A stretch of 64,000 bases of DNA, from positions 634,665-698,664 of the forward strand of contig NZ_JAOQNG010000004.1 in assembly GCF_025961225.1 (NCBI RefSeq), written 5' to 3'. The position numbers and the translations under genes are program-made. This DNA is from Azospirillum canadense. GTDB taxonomy: Bacteria > Pseudomonadota > Alphaproteobacteria > Azospirillales > Azospirillaceae. The notes under the pieces were generated by a model. It made no database searches, was not told the DNA's origin, and worked only from the letters and a program-made list of their open reading frames with translations. Of the stretch, positions 35,315-47,471 are shown piece by piece (the stretch's first letter is position 1; the number at the start of each line of letters is the position of its first letter).

Positions 35315-35929
35315 ATGGCGCGACCGCGCGAATTCGACGAGGCCACGGTCCTGGACGCGGCGATGCAGTGCTTCTGGGCCGGCGGCTTCGAAGCCACCTC
35401 GACCCGTGAGCTGGCGGAGCGGATGAGGATGACGCCCGCCAGCATCTACAATGCCTTCGGCGACAAACGCGCGCTGTTCCGGCGGGCGCTCGACCATTAC
35501 ATCGCGCAGACCCTGCACAAGCGCATCGCCCGCGTGGAGGGCTGCCCGTCGCCGGGCGCCGCGATCACGCAGTTCTTCAGCGATGTCGTGGAACGGTCGC
35601 TGGACGACCCGCAGCGCCGCGGTTGCCTGCTCGTCAACTCGGCGGTCGAGGCGTCGCACGATGCCGAGATGCGCGAGGCGCTGGCGGGCGAACTGGACCA
35701 GTACGAAGCCTTCTTCCGCCGCATCCTCGCCGCCGCGCAAGCCACGGGGGAGGCCACGACCGCCGTCAGCGCCGAGGACGGCGCCCGCCAGCTTCTGGCC
35801 ACGGTGCTGGGGATCCGTGTGCTCTGCCGTGTCCGGCCCGACCGCGACCTGCTGGCGGGGGCTGCGAACGCCGCGCTCACCCTGCTTGGCCTGCCGTCGA
35901 TTCCCGTCGCCGGGACGCCCCCGGAATGA
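35315..35929 (+). CDS. TetR-family transcriptional regulator
   Basis: 204 residues. The N-terminal helix-turn-helix MARPREFDEATVLDAAMQCFWAGGFEATSTRELAERMRMTPASIYNAFGDK (described by position 1-51) is typical, followed by a C-terminal ligand-binding domain with a Cys in RRGCLLVNSAVE, a common feature of the YxaF/LmrA-like group. Two matched operators stand directly upstream, so autorepression is likely. The MFS gene starts 68 bases downstream and is the probable target. Confidence 0.88.
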   Translation: MARPREFDEATVLDAAMQCFWAGGFEATSTRELAERMRMTPASIYNAFGDKRALFRRALDHYIAQTLHKRIARVEGCPSPGAAITQFFSDVVERSLDDPQRRGCLLVNSAVEASHDAEMREALAGELDQYEAFFRRILAAAQATGEATTAVSAEDGARQLLATVLGIRVLCRVRPDRDLLAGAANAALTLLGLPSIPVAGTPPE

Positions 35930-35997
35930 CCGCGTCTTCGCGCGCTCCCTGCCCGTGTGGCGGAGCCGAGTGCGCGAAACCGAACAAGGATGATCCC

Positions 35998-37194
35998 ATG
36001 TCCACGGACACGAACACGGCCGCCGCGCTTGCCGCCGCTCCGGCCAACGACCGGCTGGACGCCGCCGCCTGGTTCGCCACGATCGCCGGCATGTCCGGCA
36101 GTTTCATCGGCATCGGGCTGGCCCGCTTCGCCTACACGCCGCTGATCCCGCCGCTTATCCAGGCGCAGTGGTTCACCGCCGCCGACGTGGTGACGCTGGG
36201 GGCCGCGAACTTCGCAGGCTATTTGATCGGCGCGCTTCTCGGGCGCCCCGCGGCGACGCTGATCCCCACGCGCCTGCTGCTGCGCCTGCTGATGGTGGCG
36301 GTGACGGCGGCCTTCTTCGCCTGCGCCTACCCGCTGTCGCTGCCGTGGTTCTTCGTCTGGCGGCTGGTGTCCGGTGTGTCGGGCGGTGCAATGATGGTGC
36401 TGGCCGCCACCTCGATCCTGCCGCACATCCCCCCTGGCCGCCGCGGTCTGGCGAGCGGCCTGATTTTCCTCGGCGTCGGGCTGGGCATCGCGGCGTCGGG
36501 CACGCTGGTCCCCGTGCTGCTCCGCTTCGGCCTGTGGGAGACCTGGATGGGGCTGGGCGTCGTCAGCCTCCTCCTGACCGCGATCAGCTGGTTCGGCTGG
36601 CCGCCGTCCGCCGTCCCGGCGGCACCCCCCGCGGAGGCGCCCAAGGAGACGAAGGGTCTGCGCGCCCTCTACGCGGAATACGCGCTGAACGCGCTCGGCC
36701 TCGTGGCGCCGATGATGCTGCTGGTCGACTTCATCGCCCGCGGCCTGGGCAAGGGCTCCGACATCGGCGCGCTCTACTGGGTGCTGTACGGTGCTGCGGC
36801 CATCGTCGGCCCGCTGCTGGCCGGACAAGCGGGCGACCGCTTCGGCTTCCGCCAGTCCTACCGGGTGGCCCTGCTGGTCCAGGCCGTCGCCGTCGCGATC
36901 CTGGCGGTGACCACCAACCCGGCGCTGATCGCGCTCTCGACGGTGGCCATCGGCGCCTTGACCCCCGGCATCGTGCCGCTGGTGCTCGGCCGCATCCACG
37001 AGGCCTTGCCCGGCCATCCGATGGAGCAGCGCGCGGCCTGGAGCCGGGCCACCACCGCCTTCGCCCTGTTCCAGGCGTTGGCCGGCTACGGTTACTCCTT
37101 CCTGTTCGCGCACAGCGGGGAGAGCTACGCGCTGGTCTTCGCTTGCGGCGCCGCCGCCCTGGTGGTGGCCTTTCTGGCCGACCTGAAGCGCTGA
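35998..37194 (+). CDS. MFS transporter, YbfB/YjiJ-like
   Basis: 398 residues from the ATG at 35998 (AAGGATG upstream). About 12 hydrophobic segments. The opening MSGSFIGIGLARFAYTPLIPPLIQ is the signature of the YbfB/YjiJ branch of the major facilitators. Substrate unknown; efflux of a compound sensed by the preceding TetR regulator is the natural guess. It ends just before a very stable terminator hairpin. Confidence 0.86.
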   Translation: MSTDTNTAAALAAAPANDRLDAAAWFATIAGMSGSFIGIGLARFAYTPLIPPLIQAQWFTAADVVTLGAANFAGYLIGALLGRPAATLIPTRLLLRLLMVAVTAAFFACAYPLSLPWFFVWRLVSGVSGGAMMVLAATSILPHIPPGRRGLASGLIFLGVGLGIAASGTLVPVLLRFGLWETWMGLGVVSLLLTAISWFGWPPSAVPAAPPAEAPKETKGLRALYAEYALNALGLVAPMMLLVDFIARGLGKGSDIGALYWVLYGAAAIVGPLLAGQAGDRFGFRQSYRVALLVQAVAVAILAVTTNPALIALSTVAIGALTPGIVPLVLGRIHEALPGHPMEQRAAWSRATTAFALFQALAGYGYSFLFAHSGESYALVFACGAAALVVAFLADLKR

Positions 37195-37206
37195 CCTGCG
37201 ACCCCA

Positions 37207-37247
37207 CAGCGGCCCCGCGTGGACGAAGAGTCCACGCGGGGCCGCTG
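37207..37247 (+). terminator. long perfect hairpin after the MFS gene
   Basis: An 18-pair perfect inverted repeat, 37207-37224 with 37230-37247, loop GAAGA. It begins 12 bases after the stop codon. No T run follows. Confidence 0.7.
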
Positions 37248-37286
37248 CCGTTCGAGCCCATGTTGCGCCCCTGTATTGTGAACGGT

Positions 37287-37319
37287 AAAATGATCGCTCC
37301 GCCCGGGGCGGATCATTTT
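37287..37319 (+). promoter_or_regulatory. terminator-like hairpin in the leader of the PhnD-like gene
   Basis: AAAATGAT (37287-37294) and ATCATTTT (37312-37319) with inner CCGCC/GGCGG arms and a CGCT bulge. It ends in TTTTC, 20 bases before the ATG at 37340. It could be an attenuator or a second terminator for the upstream gene. Confidence 0.45.
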
Positions 37320-37339
37320 CAGGCAGTCAGGGGGAAATA

Positions 37340-38197
37340 ATGTTCGCGAAGCATTGGTTCAGACTTTTTTTACTTTGTTTTTCCCTGGGCGGCCTGACGG
37401 CCACGGCGCGGGCGGCGGACGCCCCGCACACCTACAAGTTCTCTCCGGTCAACCAGTTCGGCGTCGAGCTGACCGCCTCCTACTGGAACCCGATCATCCA
37501 GTACATCTCCGCCAAGTCGGGCGTGAACCTCGTGCTGAAGATCGGCCGCACCTCGGCCGACACGACCAGCTACGTCCTGGCGAAGGAGGTGGAGTTCGCC
37601 TTCACCAACCACCTGTTCAACGAAAACCGGCGCCGCATGGGCTGGCGCCTGCTGGTGCGGCGCGACTACCCGGCGGTGCAGGCGCAGATTCTGACCACCG
37701 CCGATTCCCCCATCACCGACCTGAAGCAACTGGCCGACGAGGAGGTGGTCTTCCCCGGCCGGGAGGCCTTCGTCGCCTACAAGGTCACCTACGCGCACCT
37801 GCTGGCCAGCCAGATCCCCGTGAAGGTCGTGTTCGGCGGGAACCATGACGGTGCCTTTGCCCAGCTGTTCAGCGGCAAGGTGAAGGGGGTCGGCGTGAAC
37901 TCCCAGCTGGCCGAAGGCTACACCCGGCGCGAGAACAAGCATTTCCGCACCCTGTGGAGTTCGGAGCCCTTCAACGACCTGGCCCTGATGGTCTCCCCCA
38001 CGGTTCCGGAAGCCGACGCGAAGGCGGTGACCGACGCCTTCCTCGCCATGGGTCAGGATCCGGAGGGCGCCGCGGTGATCAAGCGGGTGTCCGAAGCGGT
38101 GAAGCTGCCGCCCTTCACGCAGTTCATCCCCGCCCGAGAGGAGGACTACGAGTCTTACGTGGAGTTTTACCGCACGGCCCCGGCCTCCCTGCAATAG
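37340..38197 (+). CDS. PhnD-like periplasmic binding protein
   Basis: 285 residues with a signal peptide (WFRLFLLCFSLGGLTATARAADA, cleavage near residue 26). The fold matches the phosphate/phosphite/phosphonate binding family: early FSPVNQFGVELTASYWNPIIQYISAKSG, middle EVEFAFTNHLF, later VFGGNHDGAFAQLFSGKVKGVGVNS. No ABC permease or ATPase adjoins; instead a hybrid kinase follows after 43 bases. It probably serves as a sensor partner, not a transporter component (inference). The ligand is unknown. Confidence 0.85.
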   Translation: MFAKHWFRLFLLCFSLGGLTATARAADAPHTYKFSPVNQFGVELTASYWNPIIQYISAKSGVNLVLKIGRTSADTTSYVLAKEVEFAFTNHLFNENRRRMGWRLLVRRDYPAVQAQILTTADSPITDLKQLADEEVVFPGREAFVAYKVTYAHLLASQIPVKVVFGGNHDGAFAQLFSGKVKGVGVNSQLAEGYTRRENKHFRTLWSSEPFNDLALMVSPTVPEADAKAVTDAFLAMGQDPEGAAVIKRVSEAVKLPPFTQFIPAREEDYESYVEFYRTAPASLQ

Positions 38198-38240
38198 CCT
38201 CTGCCCAGCCTTACAGGCTCTGGATAAGGAACACACGACC

Positions 38241-40942
<2,702 letters not shown>

Positions 40943-40946
<4 letters not shown>

Positions 40947-42772
40947 AAGGTGAAGTTCCGGGAAGACAGCTGGTTGGGCTGGACGCCCGGCATGTCGATG
41001 CGGTGTCCGCCGATCTCCACCACGGTACCGCCGTCCTGCGCCCGGATCCTGGCGTCGCCAAAGCGCAGATCGCCCGCGTTGTCGAATTCCAGCGTGTCCT
41101 GCCTCGGCGTGAAGTCGGTGATCGTCGCATCCTGGTCCGGCGCGGTGAACACGAAGACGTCGCGTCCGCCGTTTCCAGTCATGGTCTGCCGATCCTGCCC
41201 CGCCACCAACGCGTCACCCGCGGACCCGCCGACCAGACGGTCGCTGGTCTCCGTCCCGATCAGCAGCTGCGGCGCATCCGGCTGCTCGGACCGGGTGTCC
41301 GGCGTGTGCCGGTCGTAGAAGGTGAACACGTCGTTCTGCACATAGGACGTGTCGGTGTTCCGCTCGATGATGTCGGCGAGCGTCGTGTTTTTGGTGGTCT
41401 TCAGCGTGTCCGCATCGAATCCCTGGTTCTCGTACCAGAGGCGATCCCCATCGCGCAGGGCCTCGAACTGCGCGGTGATGATGGTCGCGAAGGTCGGGCC
41501 GACGACTCCTCCGGACACGTGCTTTTCCGATATGCCGCCGGTCCAAAGGTCGACGCTGTCCACCGAGCCGAACGCATCGCGCAGGGCCGAGGCCGTGGCC
41601 TTGTCGTCCGTGATCTGGTCGAAGCCCGTGTAGGGCTTCAGCCCCAGCGCCCGGCGCGCACCGTTGAGCGTCGGCAGGCCGAGGTCCCGGCCGCGCTGGA
41701 TGTTGATGGCCGCCAGATCCTGCGCGACCGGAGGATCAACCAGGAAGTTGCGCAGGTCGTCGACGATCCGCGCGTCCATTGCCTGCGACCGGTCGGCGGC
41801 GAGGTGGCGCAGGAAGCCGTCGGCGCCGGAGTGCGCGGAAAAGCTCTGCGGGTCCATAAAGAAGACGTCCCGAAGCTCCTCCGCCGGCCCCAGCACCTGG
41901 CCGTCGTTTCCCAGCCGTTCGGTTTCCGCCGAAACCATCGAATGCCCGAAGCGGAACGCGGCGCCGGCAAACTCGATCGAGATGCTGGGATCAACCGACG
42001 GGTCGTAGCCGTGGTAGGCGGACAAAGCCTTGTCGCCGAGAAGGTGCGGCAGGAACTCATCGTGTGTGATGTGGGCGATTTCCGCCGTGACGATCGCCCG
42101 GGCCTGATCGTAGAGTTGGTCGCCCGAAAGCTTCGGATTTTCCCAATGCAGCCGGTCGACTTGGTGATTGTGCTCGCGGACGAACAAGGTCTGGAGCGCG
42201 GTGAGCGACGCGTTTTCCGCCGCGCGGGCATCGCCGGCCACGTAGGCCCCGCCGACGATGGGCAGGTTGCCGCCCGACGAGGTCTTCATCCGTCCGTCGG
42301 CCGAGTGGAGGCTCGCCGCGGTTTTCGCGTCCGAGCCGTAGACCATGGACGCGTCCTCCCACCCCGTGACCGCGTTGATCGCGGTCGCGGGATTGTCGGT
42401 GTCCGTCCCCGTCCCCTTGGCCACCACGGCGCGGGTCATGGCGATCGTGCTGCCGGGCTTGAGGTCCGGGTCGCCCGCGGGGATGGTGATGCCGAAACGG
42501 GTCTTGCCGTCGGAGGGCGTCAGGTCGAGGTCGTGATCGACGAATTGGCCCCAAGCGTACATCATCCCGGAAACCCCTTCCCGGTTTCCGACCCCCGCAT
42601 CGCCCTGGCCGACGACGACGTTGCTGATCGTGCGGGGATTGGGACCCTCGACGGGCTTCGACACACCGTCGGCGAAGCGTGCTTCGGTCGTTCGCAAAAA
42701 CACCGAGCCGGGTGTGTTCCGGTCGGTGTCGGACTGGCTGTTCCGGGAGCCATCGATCGTTCTGAATTCCAT
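40943..42772 (-). CDS. haem peroxidase with C-terminal RTX-like/secretion tail
   Basis: 609 residues from the ATG at 42772 (AGGAG upstream). An animal-type (cyclooxygenase/peroxidasin superfamily) haem peroxidase: distal His and Ca-binding Asp in WGQFVDHDLDLTPSD (near residue 74), REHNHQVDRLH, and proximal His in FRFGHSMVSAE. The last about 90 residues hold a repeat-in-toxin style stretch (GTETSDRLVGGSAGDALVAG, MTGNGGRDVFVF) as in type I secreted proteins. No N-terminal signal peptide is present. So export by a type I system is likely, although no such transporter gene is nearby. Confidence 0.88.
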
Positions 42773-43234
42773 GGCATGCTCCTGCGGGGCCCTCTTCAGG
42801 CATCCGTTCCGGGGGCATCCTTCCGGCGGCATGGACGCGGCTGGCGTCTGCCGTCGCGCCCCAGCAGAAGGCGTCCCCTCAAGCTCGTGTCTGAGACTTG
42901 AGGAACGAAGAGGGTCGGTTGCGAGTGCTGCCTGCTCTGCAATGAAAGATTATGGGAGGGGAGGTAAAGAAGAATACGAGCGGGCAACGAGGCATCGGTG
43001 GGAATCCGATGCGGCTGGCGAGGCACAATAGTCTCGTCTTCTGTTCAGGTCCCACTCTCATCGGGCTGATTTCATACGCATGTGGCAGAACGACCCTGTC
43101 ATTACGAACAGGATGCATTGCCCATAAGTTTTCTATGAATTTCGGTGCGGTTTTGCCTCATGCGCGCTACGCAAAAAGCATGGCGGCATCAGCGGATGCG
43201 GTCGGACAATGATCATGGCGACCATTGCCCGGCG
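42773..43234. other. gene-poor, lower-GC intergenic region
   Basis: 462 bases, by eye closer to 50% GC than its neighbours. Short frames on both strands (for example 42952-43212 plus) lack ribosome sites and protein-like composition. A weak inverted repeat CCTGT/ACAGG is near 43095-43112. It may hold the peroxidase promoter; otherwise nothing was recognised. Confidence 0.5.
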
Positions 43235-44464
43235 TCACTTTCCAACCGTCTCTCCCGCAGGCCGTTCGGCGTAGCGGCGGCAGTGCTCAAGGTAGGCCGC
43301 CTCGTGCCCGGCGACCAGGTCGACGATGCTCAGCCACAGCCAGGACGGCGCGTCCAGGCTCTTGGTCCGGTTGCGGCCCAGTTCGGCGCACCACGCCCGG
43401 CGGGTCGCCTCGTCCATCTGGCGGGCGTGCGCCTTGCCGACGACGGCGGCCAGGAAGAAGGCGGCGCGGGTCGCCTCCGCCCGCGTCAGGCGTTCGAAGT
43501 CGAGCTTGATGTCCTGCGGCAGCAATTCGCGCAGGAACACCGCCCGGTCCAGCAGACGCGCCGGCCTCATGCGGTCGCCGAGGTAGGGGGACAGGCACTG
43601 CGCGCCTTGGACGACGCGGTCGGCGTTGTCGCGCGGCATGGCCGTCTTGGGCGCGCGCGGGGCGGCGGCCTGCACCGCCTCCTTGATGTCGATCAGGCTG
43701 AGTCCGCCCTCGTGGTAGTGGCCGTCGCCGACCCCCAGCAGCACCGCGACGCGCAAGCGCCCGAGCGAGCTGCACCCCTTCACCCAATAGGCGGCGTCGA
43801 GCAGCTCGATGCGGTCGTTGTCGTCGCGCGAATGCAGCGCGGTCACCAGCCGCCGGACGGAGTCCGTTTTGAACAGCGCCTCCACCGCCGCGCGCTCCTC
43901 CTCGCTCAGCGGCCAGAATTTCTGGCCGAGCGGGATGGTCGGGCGCACGTCGCGGATGCGCTCCTTGGCAAGGTGCTTCCAGGTCCGGCTGATCGCCTGC
44001 CGCATGCCGAGCTGCACGGCGGCGGGCTTCTTGCGGGTGGCGGACTCGGCCATCTCGTCGTCGAGCGCCTGCATGTAGCCTTCGATCATCTGCTCCAGCA
44101 TGCGCGCCGTCGTGACGCCCGGCAGGTCGGACCCGCGCGCCGCCATGGCCAGCGACAGCCCCAACCGGATCAGGTCGTGCGCCGGGTTGCCGACCACGGT
44201 CTGGTCGACGTCGCGGATCTGGATGCCGATGCGGCCCTTGGCGTTCGCCACCGGCCCCAGATTGCCGACGTGGCAGTCGCCGCAGATCCACACCGGCGGC
44301 CCGGCCGGCACCTTGCCGTTGGCCGTTTCCAGCCATTCGTAGAACTTCACCGTGCTGCCGCGCACATAGGCGTGGGCGGAGCGGGCCATCTTCAGGTTCC
44401 GCCGTTGCGAAAGGGCGGCTTGGCGTTCGTCCGGCGACAGGAAGCGGGATTTGGATGAGGGCAT
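43235..44464 (-). CDS. DUF2252 family protein
   Basis: 409 residues from the ATG at 44464. The DUF2252 pattern is plain: MARSAHAYVRGSTVKFYEW, then VWICGDCHVGNLGPVAN (phosphotransferase/kinase-like GD-H--N), IQIRDVDQTVVGNPAHDLIRL and AYWVKGCSSLGRLRVAVLL. The motifs resemble the catalytic loop of aminoglycoside-phosphotransferase-like kinases, so a small-molecule kinase is plausible; no substrate is known. It stands alone, with the ABC operon on the same strand upstream and 115 bases away. Confidence 0.85.
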   Translation of the reverse strand: MPSSKSRFLSPDERQAALSQRRNLKMARSAHAYVRGSTVKFYEWLETANGKVPAGPPVWICGDCHVGNLGPVANAKGRIGIQIRDVDQTVVGNPAHDLIRLGLSLAMAARGSDLPGVTTARMLEQMIEGYMQALDDEMAESATRKKPAAVQLGMRQAISRTWKHLAKERIRDVRPTIPLGQKFWPLSEEERAAVEALFKTDSVRRLVTALHSRDDNDRIELLDAAYWVKGCSSLGRLRVAVLLGVGDGHYHEGGLSLIDIKEAVQAAAPRAPKTAMPRDNADRVVQGAQCLSPYLGDRMRPARLLDRAVFLRELLPQDIKLDFERLTRAEATRAAFFLAAVVGKAHARQMDEATRRAWCAELGRNRTKSLDAPSWLWLSIVDLVAGHEAAYLEHCRRYAERPAGETVGK

Positions 44465-44579
44465 CGCGTGCGGTCCAGAGTTGCGACGCGTGAGATAGGG
44501 ACAGAATCCCTGTCCCACCATCGCACAACGGGTCATGCACCAATGCTTTCGGGATAGCCCCGCTCCCTCTTTTGCGCCT

Positions 44580-45647
44580 CTACAGCAGCCTTCGCCCGTC
44601 CTCAGCGTCGAACAGGTGCGCCGCCGCGGGATTCGGCCGCAGCGGCAGGAACTCGCCGGGCTTGGCGGACAGCCGCTCGCGGAACACGCCCACCACCTCC
44701 TGCCCGGCCAGGGTCGCCACGACCTGGGTTTCGGACCCCGTCGGCTCCACCACCGCGACTTGCACGGCGATGCCCCCGTCCGGATCGATGGCGAAATGCT
44801 CCGGCCGCAGGCCGTAGACCGCCGGGCGGCCGTCCGACGCGGGCGGGGCCTTGGCGAGCGGCAGCCGGATCCCGCCCTCCGTCACGAAGGAGGCCGTGCC
44901 GTTCACCGCGATCCGCCCTTTCAGGAAGTTCATGGCGGGGGAACCGATGAAACCGGCGACAAAGCGGTTGGCCGGCCGGTCGTAGAGGTCCAGCGGCGCG
45001 CCCGCCTGCTCCACCCGCCCGTCGCGCATGACCACGATGCGGTCGGCCATGGTCATGGCCTCGATCTGGTCGTGGGTGACGTAGATGGAGGTGGTGCGCA
45101 GGCGCTGGTGCAGTTCCTTGATCTCGGCGCGCATCTGCACGCGCAGCTTGGCGTCCAAGTTGGACAGCGGCTCGTCGAACAGGAAGACCTGCGGGTCGCG
45201 CACGATGGCCCGTCCCATGGCAACGCGCTGGCGCTGCCCGCCCGACAGCTGCCGGGGATAGCGGTCGAGCAGGCCGGTCAAGCCCAGCACCTCCGCCGCG
45301 CGCGCCACCCGGGCCGCGATCTCCCGCTTGTCCACGCCCTTCAGCGTCAGGGCGAAGCCCATGTTCTGCGCCACGGTCTTGTGCGGGTAGAGCGCGTAGT
45401 TCTGGAACACCATGGCGATGTCTCGGTCCTTCGGCGCGACGTCGTTGACGACGCACCCGCCGATGCGGATCTCGCCGCCGCCGACCTCCTCCAGCCCGGC
45501 GATCATGCGCAGCAGGGTGGACTTGCCGCAGCCCGACGGGCCGACGAGCGTCACGAACTCCCCCTCCGCGATGTCGATCGACACGCCATGGATGACGGCG
45601 GTGCCGCCGTAGGACTTGCGGAGGTCGCGGATGGTCACGGAAGCCAT
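44580..45647 (-). CDS. ABC transporter ATP-binding protein, carbohydrate (CUT1/MalK-UgpC) type
   Basis: 355 residues from the ATG at 45647 (GAGGG upstream). Walker A GPSGCGKST (about residues 37-45), Q-loop VFQNYALYPH, signature LSGGQRQRVAMGRA, Walker B VFLFDEPLSNLDAKLR and H-loop YVTHDQIEAMT, then the C-terminal TOBE regulatory domain typical of MalK/UgpC (GLRPEHFAI). Energises the two permeases encoded upstream. Last gene of the tauD-ABC operon. Confidence 0.93.
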   Translation of the reverse strand: MASVTIRDLRKSYGGTAVIHGVSIDIAEGEFVTLVGPSGCGKSTLLRMIAGLEEVGGGEIRIGGCVVNDVAPKDRDIAMVFQNYALYPHKTVAQNMGFALTLKGVDKREIAARVARAAEVLGLTGLLDRYPRQLSGGQRQRVAMGRAIVRDPQVFLFDEPLSNLDAKLRVQMRAEIKELHQRLRTTSIYVTHDQIEAMTMADRIVVMRDGRVEQAGAPLDLYDRPANRFVAGFIGSPAMNFLKGRIAVNGTASFVTEGGIRLPLAKAPPASDGRPAVYGLRPEHFAIDPDGGIAVQVAVVEPTGSETQVVATLAGQEVVGVFRERLSAKPGEFLPLRPNPAAAHLFDAEDGRRLL

Positions 45648-45655
45648 GGGAGCCC

Positions 45656-46540
45656 TCACTTCAGCCCGCCCGCGGTCAGGCCGCGGACGAGGTATTTACG
45701 GACCAGCAGCGTGAAGACCAGCACGGGCAGCATCACCAGCGTGCCGCCCGCGGCGATCTTCCCCCACTCCCACCCCTCGTACTGGAGGAAGTTGGTGATG
45801 GCGACCGGGGCGGTGATGGCGTTGGTGCGCGTCAGGATCAGCGCGAAGAAGAAGTCGTTCCACGAGAAGATGAAGCAAAACACCGCCGTCGCGGCGAGAC
45901 CGGGGGCGGCCAGCGGCAGCGTCACCCGCCAGAAGGCCTGCCAGACGCCGCAGCCGTCGATCCAGGCCGCTTCCTCCAGCGCCTTCGGGATGGCGGCGAA
46001 GAAGGTCTGCATGAACCAGATGACGATGGAGATGTTGAAGGTCATGTAGATCAGCGCCAGCCCGATCACCGTGTCCTGCAAACCGACCCAGCGGTAGGCC
46101 AGGAAGAAGGGGATGGTGAAGGCGATGGGCGGGGCCATCCGCGTCGCCAGGATCCACAAGGACACCCGCCCCCGCGCGCGGAAGCACCAGCGCGACAGCA
46201 CATAGGCCGCCGGCACGCCCAGCGCCAGCGAGGTCGCGGTGGACAGGGTGCTGACCAGCAGGCTGTTCACGAAGGATCGCGGAAAGGTGCCCTGCCAGAG
46301 GGACGCGAAATTCTCCAGCGTCGGCCGGAACAGCAGCGCATCCCCCAGCACGTCGTCCGCCGGGCGGAAGGCCATCTGTACCATCCACAGGAAGGGGAAC
46401 AGCACGGCCAGCAGCAGCGCCAGCGCCGCGACATGCAGGCCGATCCGACGACCCTTCAGCAACGGCCACGGTCGGCGCGACGACCGGACGTCGACACGGG
46501 CCCGGAGCGGCTTTGCAGGGATCGGCAGGACATCAGTCAT
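45656..46540 (-). CDS. ABC transporter permease (MalG/UgpE type)
   Basis: 294 residues, six hydrophobic segments. The EAA loop EEAAWIDGCGVWQAFWRVTLPLAAPGL that contacts the ATPase is near residue 200. Overlaps the other permease gene by 8 bases and is followed by the ATPase gene after 8 bases. Inner membrane. Confidence 0.92.
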   Translation of the reverse strand: MTDVLPIPAKPLRARVDVRSSRRPWPLLKGRRIGLHVAALALLLAVLFPFLWMVQMAFRPADDVLGDALLFRPTLENFASLWQGTFPRSFVNSLLVSTLSTATSLALGVPAAYVLSRWCFRARGRVSLWILATRMAPPIAFTIPFFLAYRWVGLQDTVIGLALIYMTFNISIVIWFMQTFFAAIPKALEEAAWIDGCGVWQAFWRVTLPLAAPGLAATAVFCFIFSWNDFFFALILTRTNAITAPVAITNFLQYEGWEWGKIAAGGTLVMLPVLVFTLLVRKYLVRGLTAGGLK

Positions 46541-47450
46541 GGTGCACCTCGTTCCAGCCCAGGCGGCCGACCAGCCAGCTGACGGCGAAGACGCCCAAGA
46601 GCATGATCACCGCGATGGCGCTGGCGTATCCCCAGTAGGAGAAGTTGAAGGCCTCGATGAAGCCGTAGAAGTTGGTGACCTCCGTGGCGCTGCCCGGCCC
46701 GCCGTTGGTCAGCACGTAGATCAGCGGGAAGGCCTTGAAGCTGTCGATCAGCCGGAACAGCCCGCAGACGACCAGCGCCGGCCGCAGGTAGGCCAGCGTG
46801 ATGTGGCGGAAAACCTGCCAGCGGTTGGCCCCGTCGATGCGCGCCGCCTCCAGCGGGTCGTCGGGGATCAGCTGCAGCGTCGCCAGCACCATCAGCATGG
46901 TGAAGGGGAACCACTGCCACGTCTCCGCCACGCCGATGGCCCAGATCGCCAGCGCCGGGTCGGTGATCAGGGAGTCCACCGGCAGGCCGACGCTGTCCAA
47001 CACGCGGTACAAGGGGCTGACGTCCGGCGTGTAGAGGATCTTCCAGATCAGCGCGACCACGATGGGCGGCAGCACCATGGGGATCAGAAAGGCCGCGCGG
47101 ATCGCCTCGAAGAAACGGGAGCGCACGTTCAGCAGAAGCGCAACGCCTAGCCCCACCGCCAGCTGAAGCGCCACGCTGACCGTGGACAAATGGAGTTGCA
47201 GCAGGACGGAGTTGTGGAAGCGGCCGTCCCACAGAAGCTCCCGGTAATTGCCCAGCGGATCGGAAAAATCGAACGCCGTGCCGGGCTTGACGAGGCTGAG
47301 CGGCGTCAGGCTGACCGCCAGCAGGAACAGGGCCGGCAGCAGCGTGATGGCGCCGAGCACGACCAGCGCCGGCAGCAGCCCGGCCAGATAGGCGCGCCGG
47401 CGGCTGTGCTCCCAGCCGAGGGATGCTCCGGTCAGGTTGAAAAACGTCAT
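46533..47450 (-). CDS. ABC transporter permease (MalF/UgpA type)
   Basis: 305 residues with six to seven hydrophobic segments and the EAA loop LEAARIDGANRWQVFRHITLAYLRPAL near residue 200. Pairs with the downstream permease. Lies 21 bases after the binding-protein gene. Confidence 0.92.
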   Translation of the reverse strand: MTFFNLTGASLGWEHSRRRAYLAGLLPALVVLGAITLLPALFLLAVSLTPLSLVKPGTAFDFSDPLGNYRELLWDGRFHNSVLLQLHLSTVSVALQLAVGLGVALLLNVRSRFFEAIRAAFLIPMVLPPIVVALIWKILYTPDVSPLYRVLDSVGLPVDSLITDPALAIWAIGVAETWQWFPFTMLMVLATLQLIPDDPLEAARIDGANRWQVFRHITLAYLRPALVVCGLFRLIDSFKAFPLIYVLTNGGPGSATEVTNFYGFIEAFNFSYWGYASAIAVIMLLGVFAVSWLVGRLGWNEVHHD

Positions 47451-47471
47451 GTCGGCGTCTCCCCGGCCGCG

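Noticed and set aside
42952..43212. 86-residue frame in the gap beside the peroxidase
   Set aside because: No convincing ribosome site and no protein-like pattern; adjacent frames on both strands are equally open.
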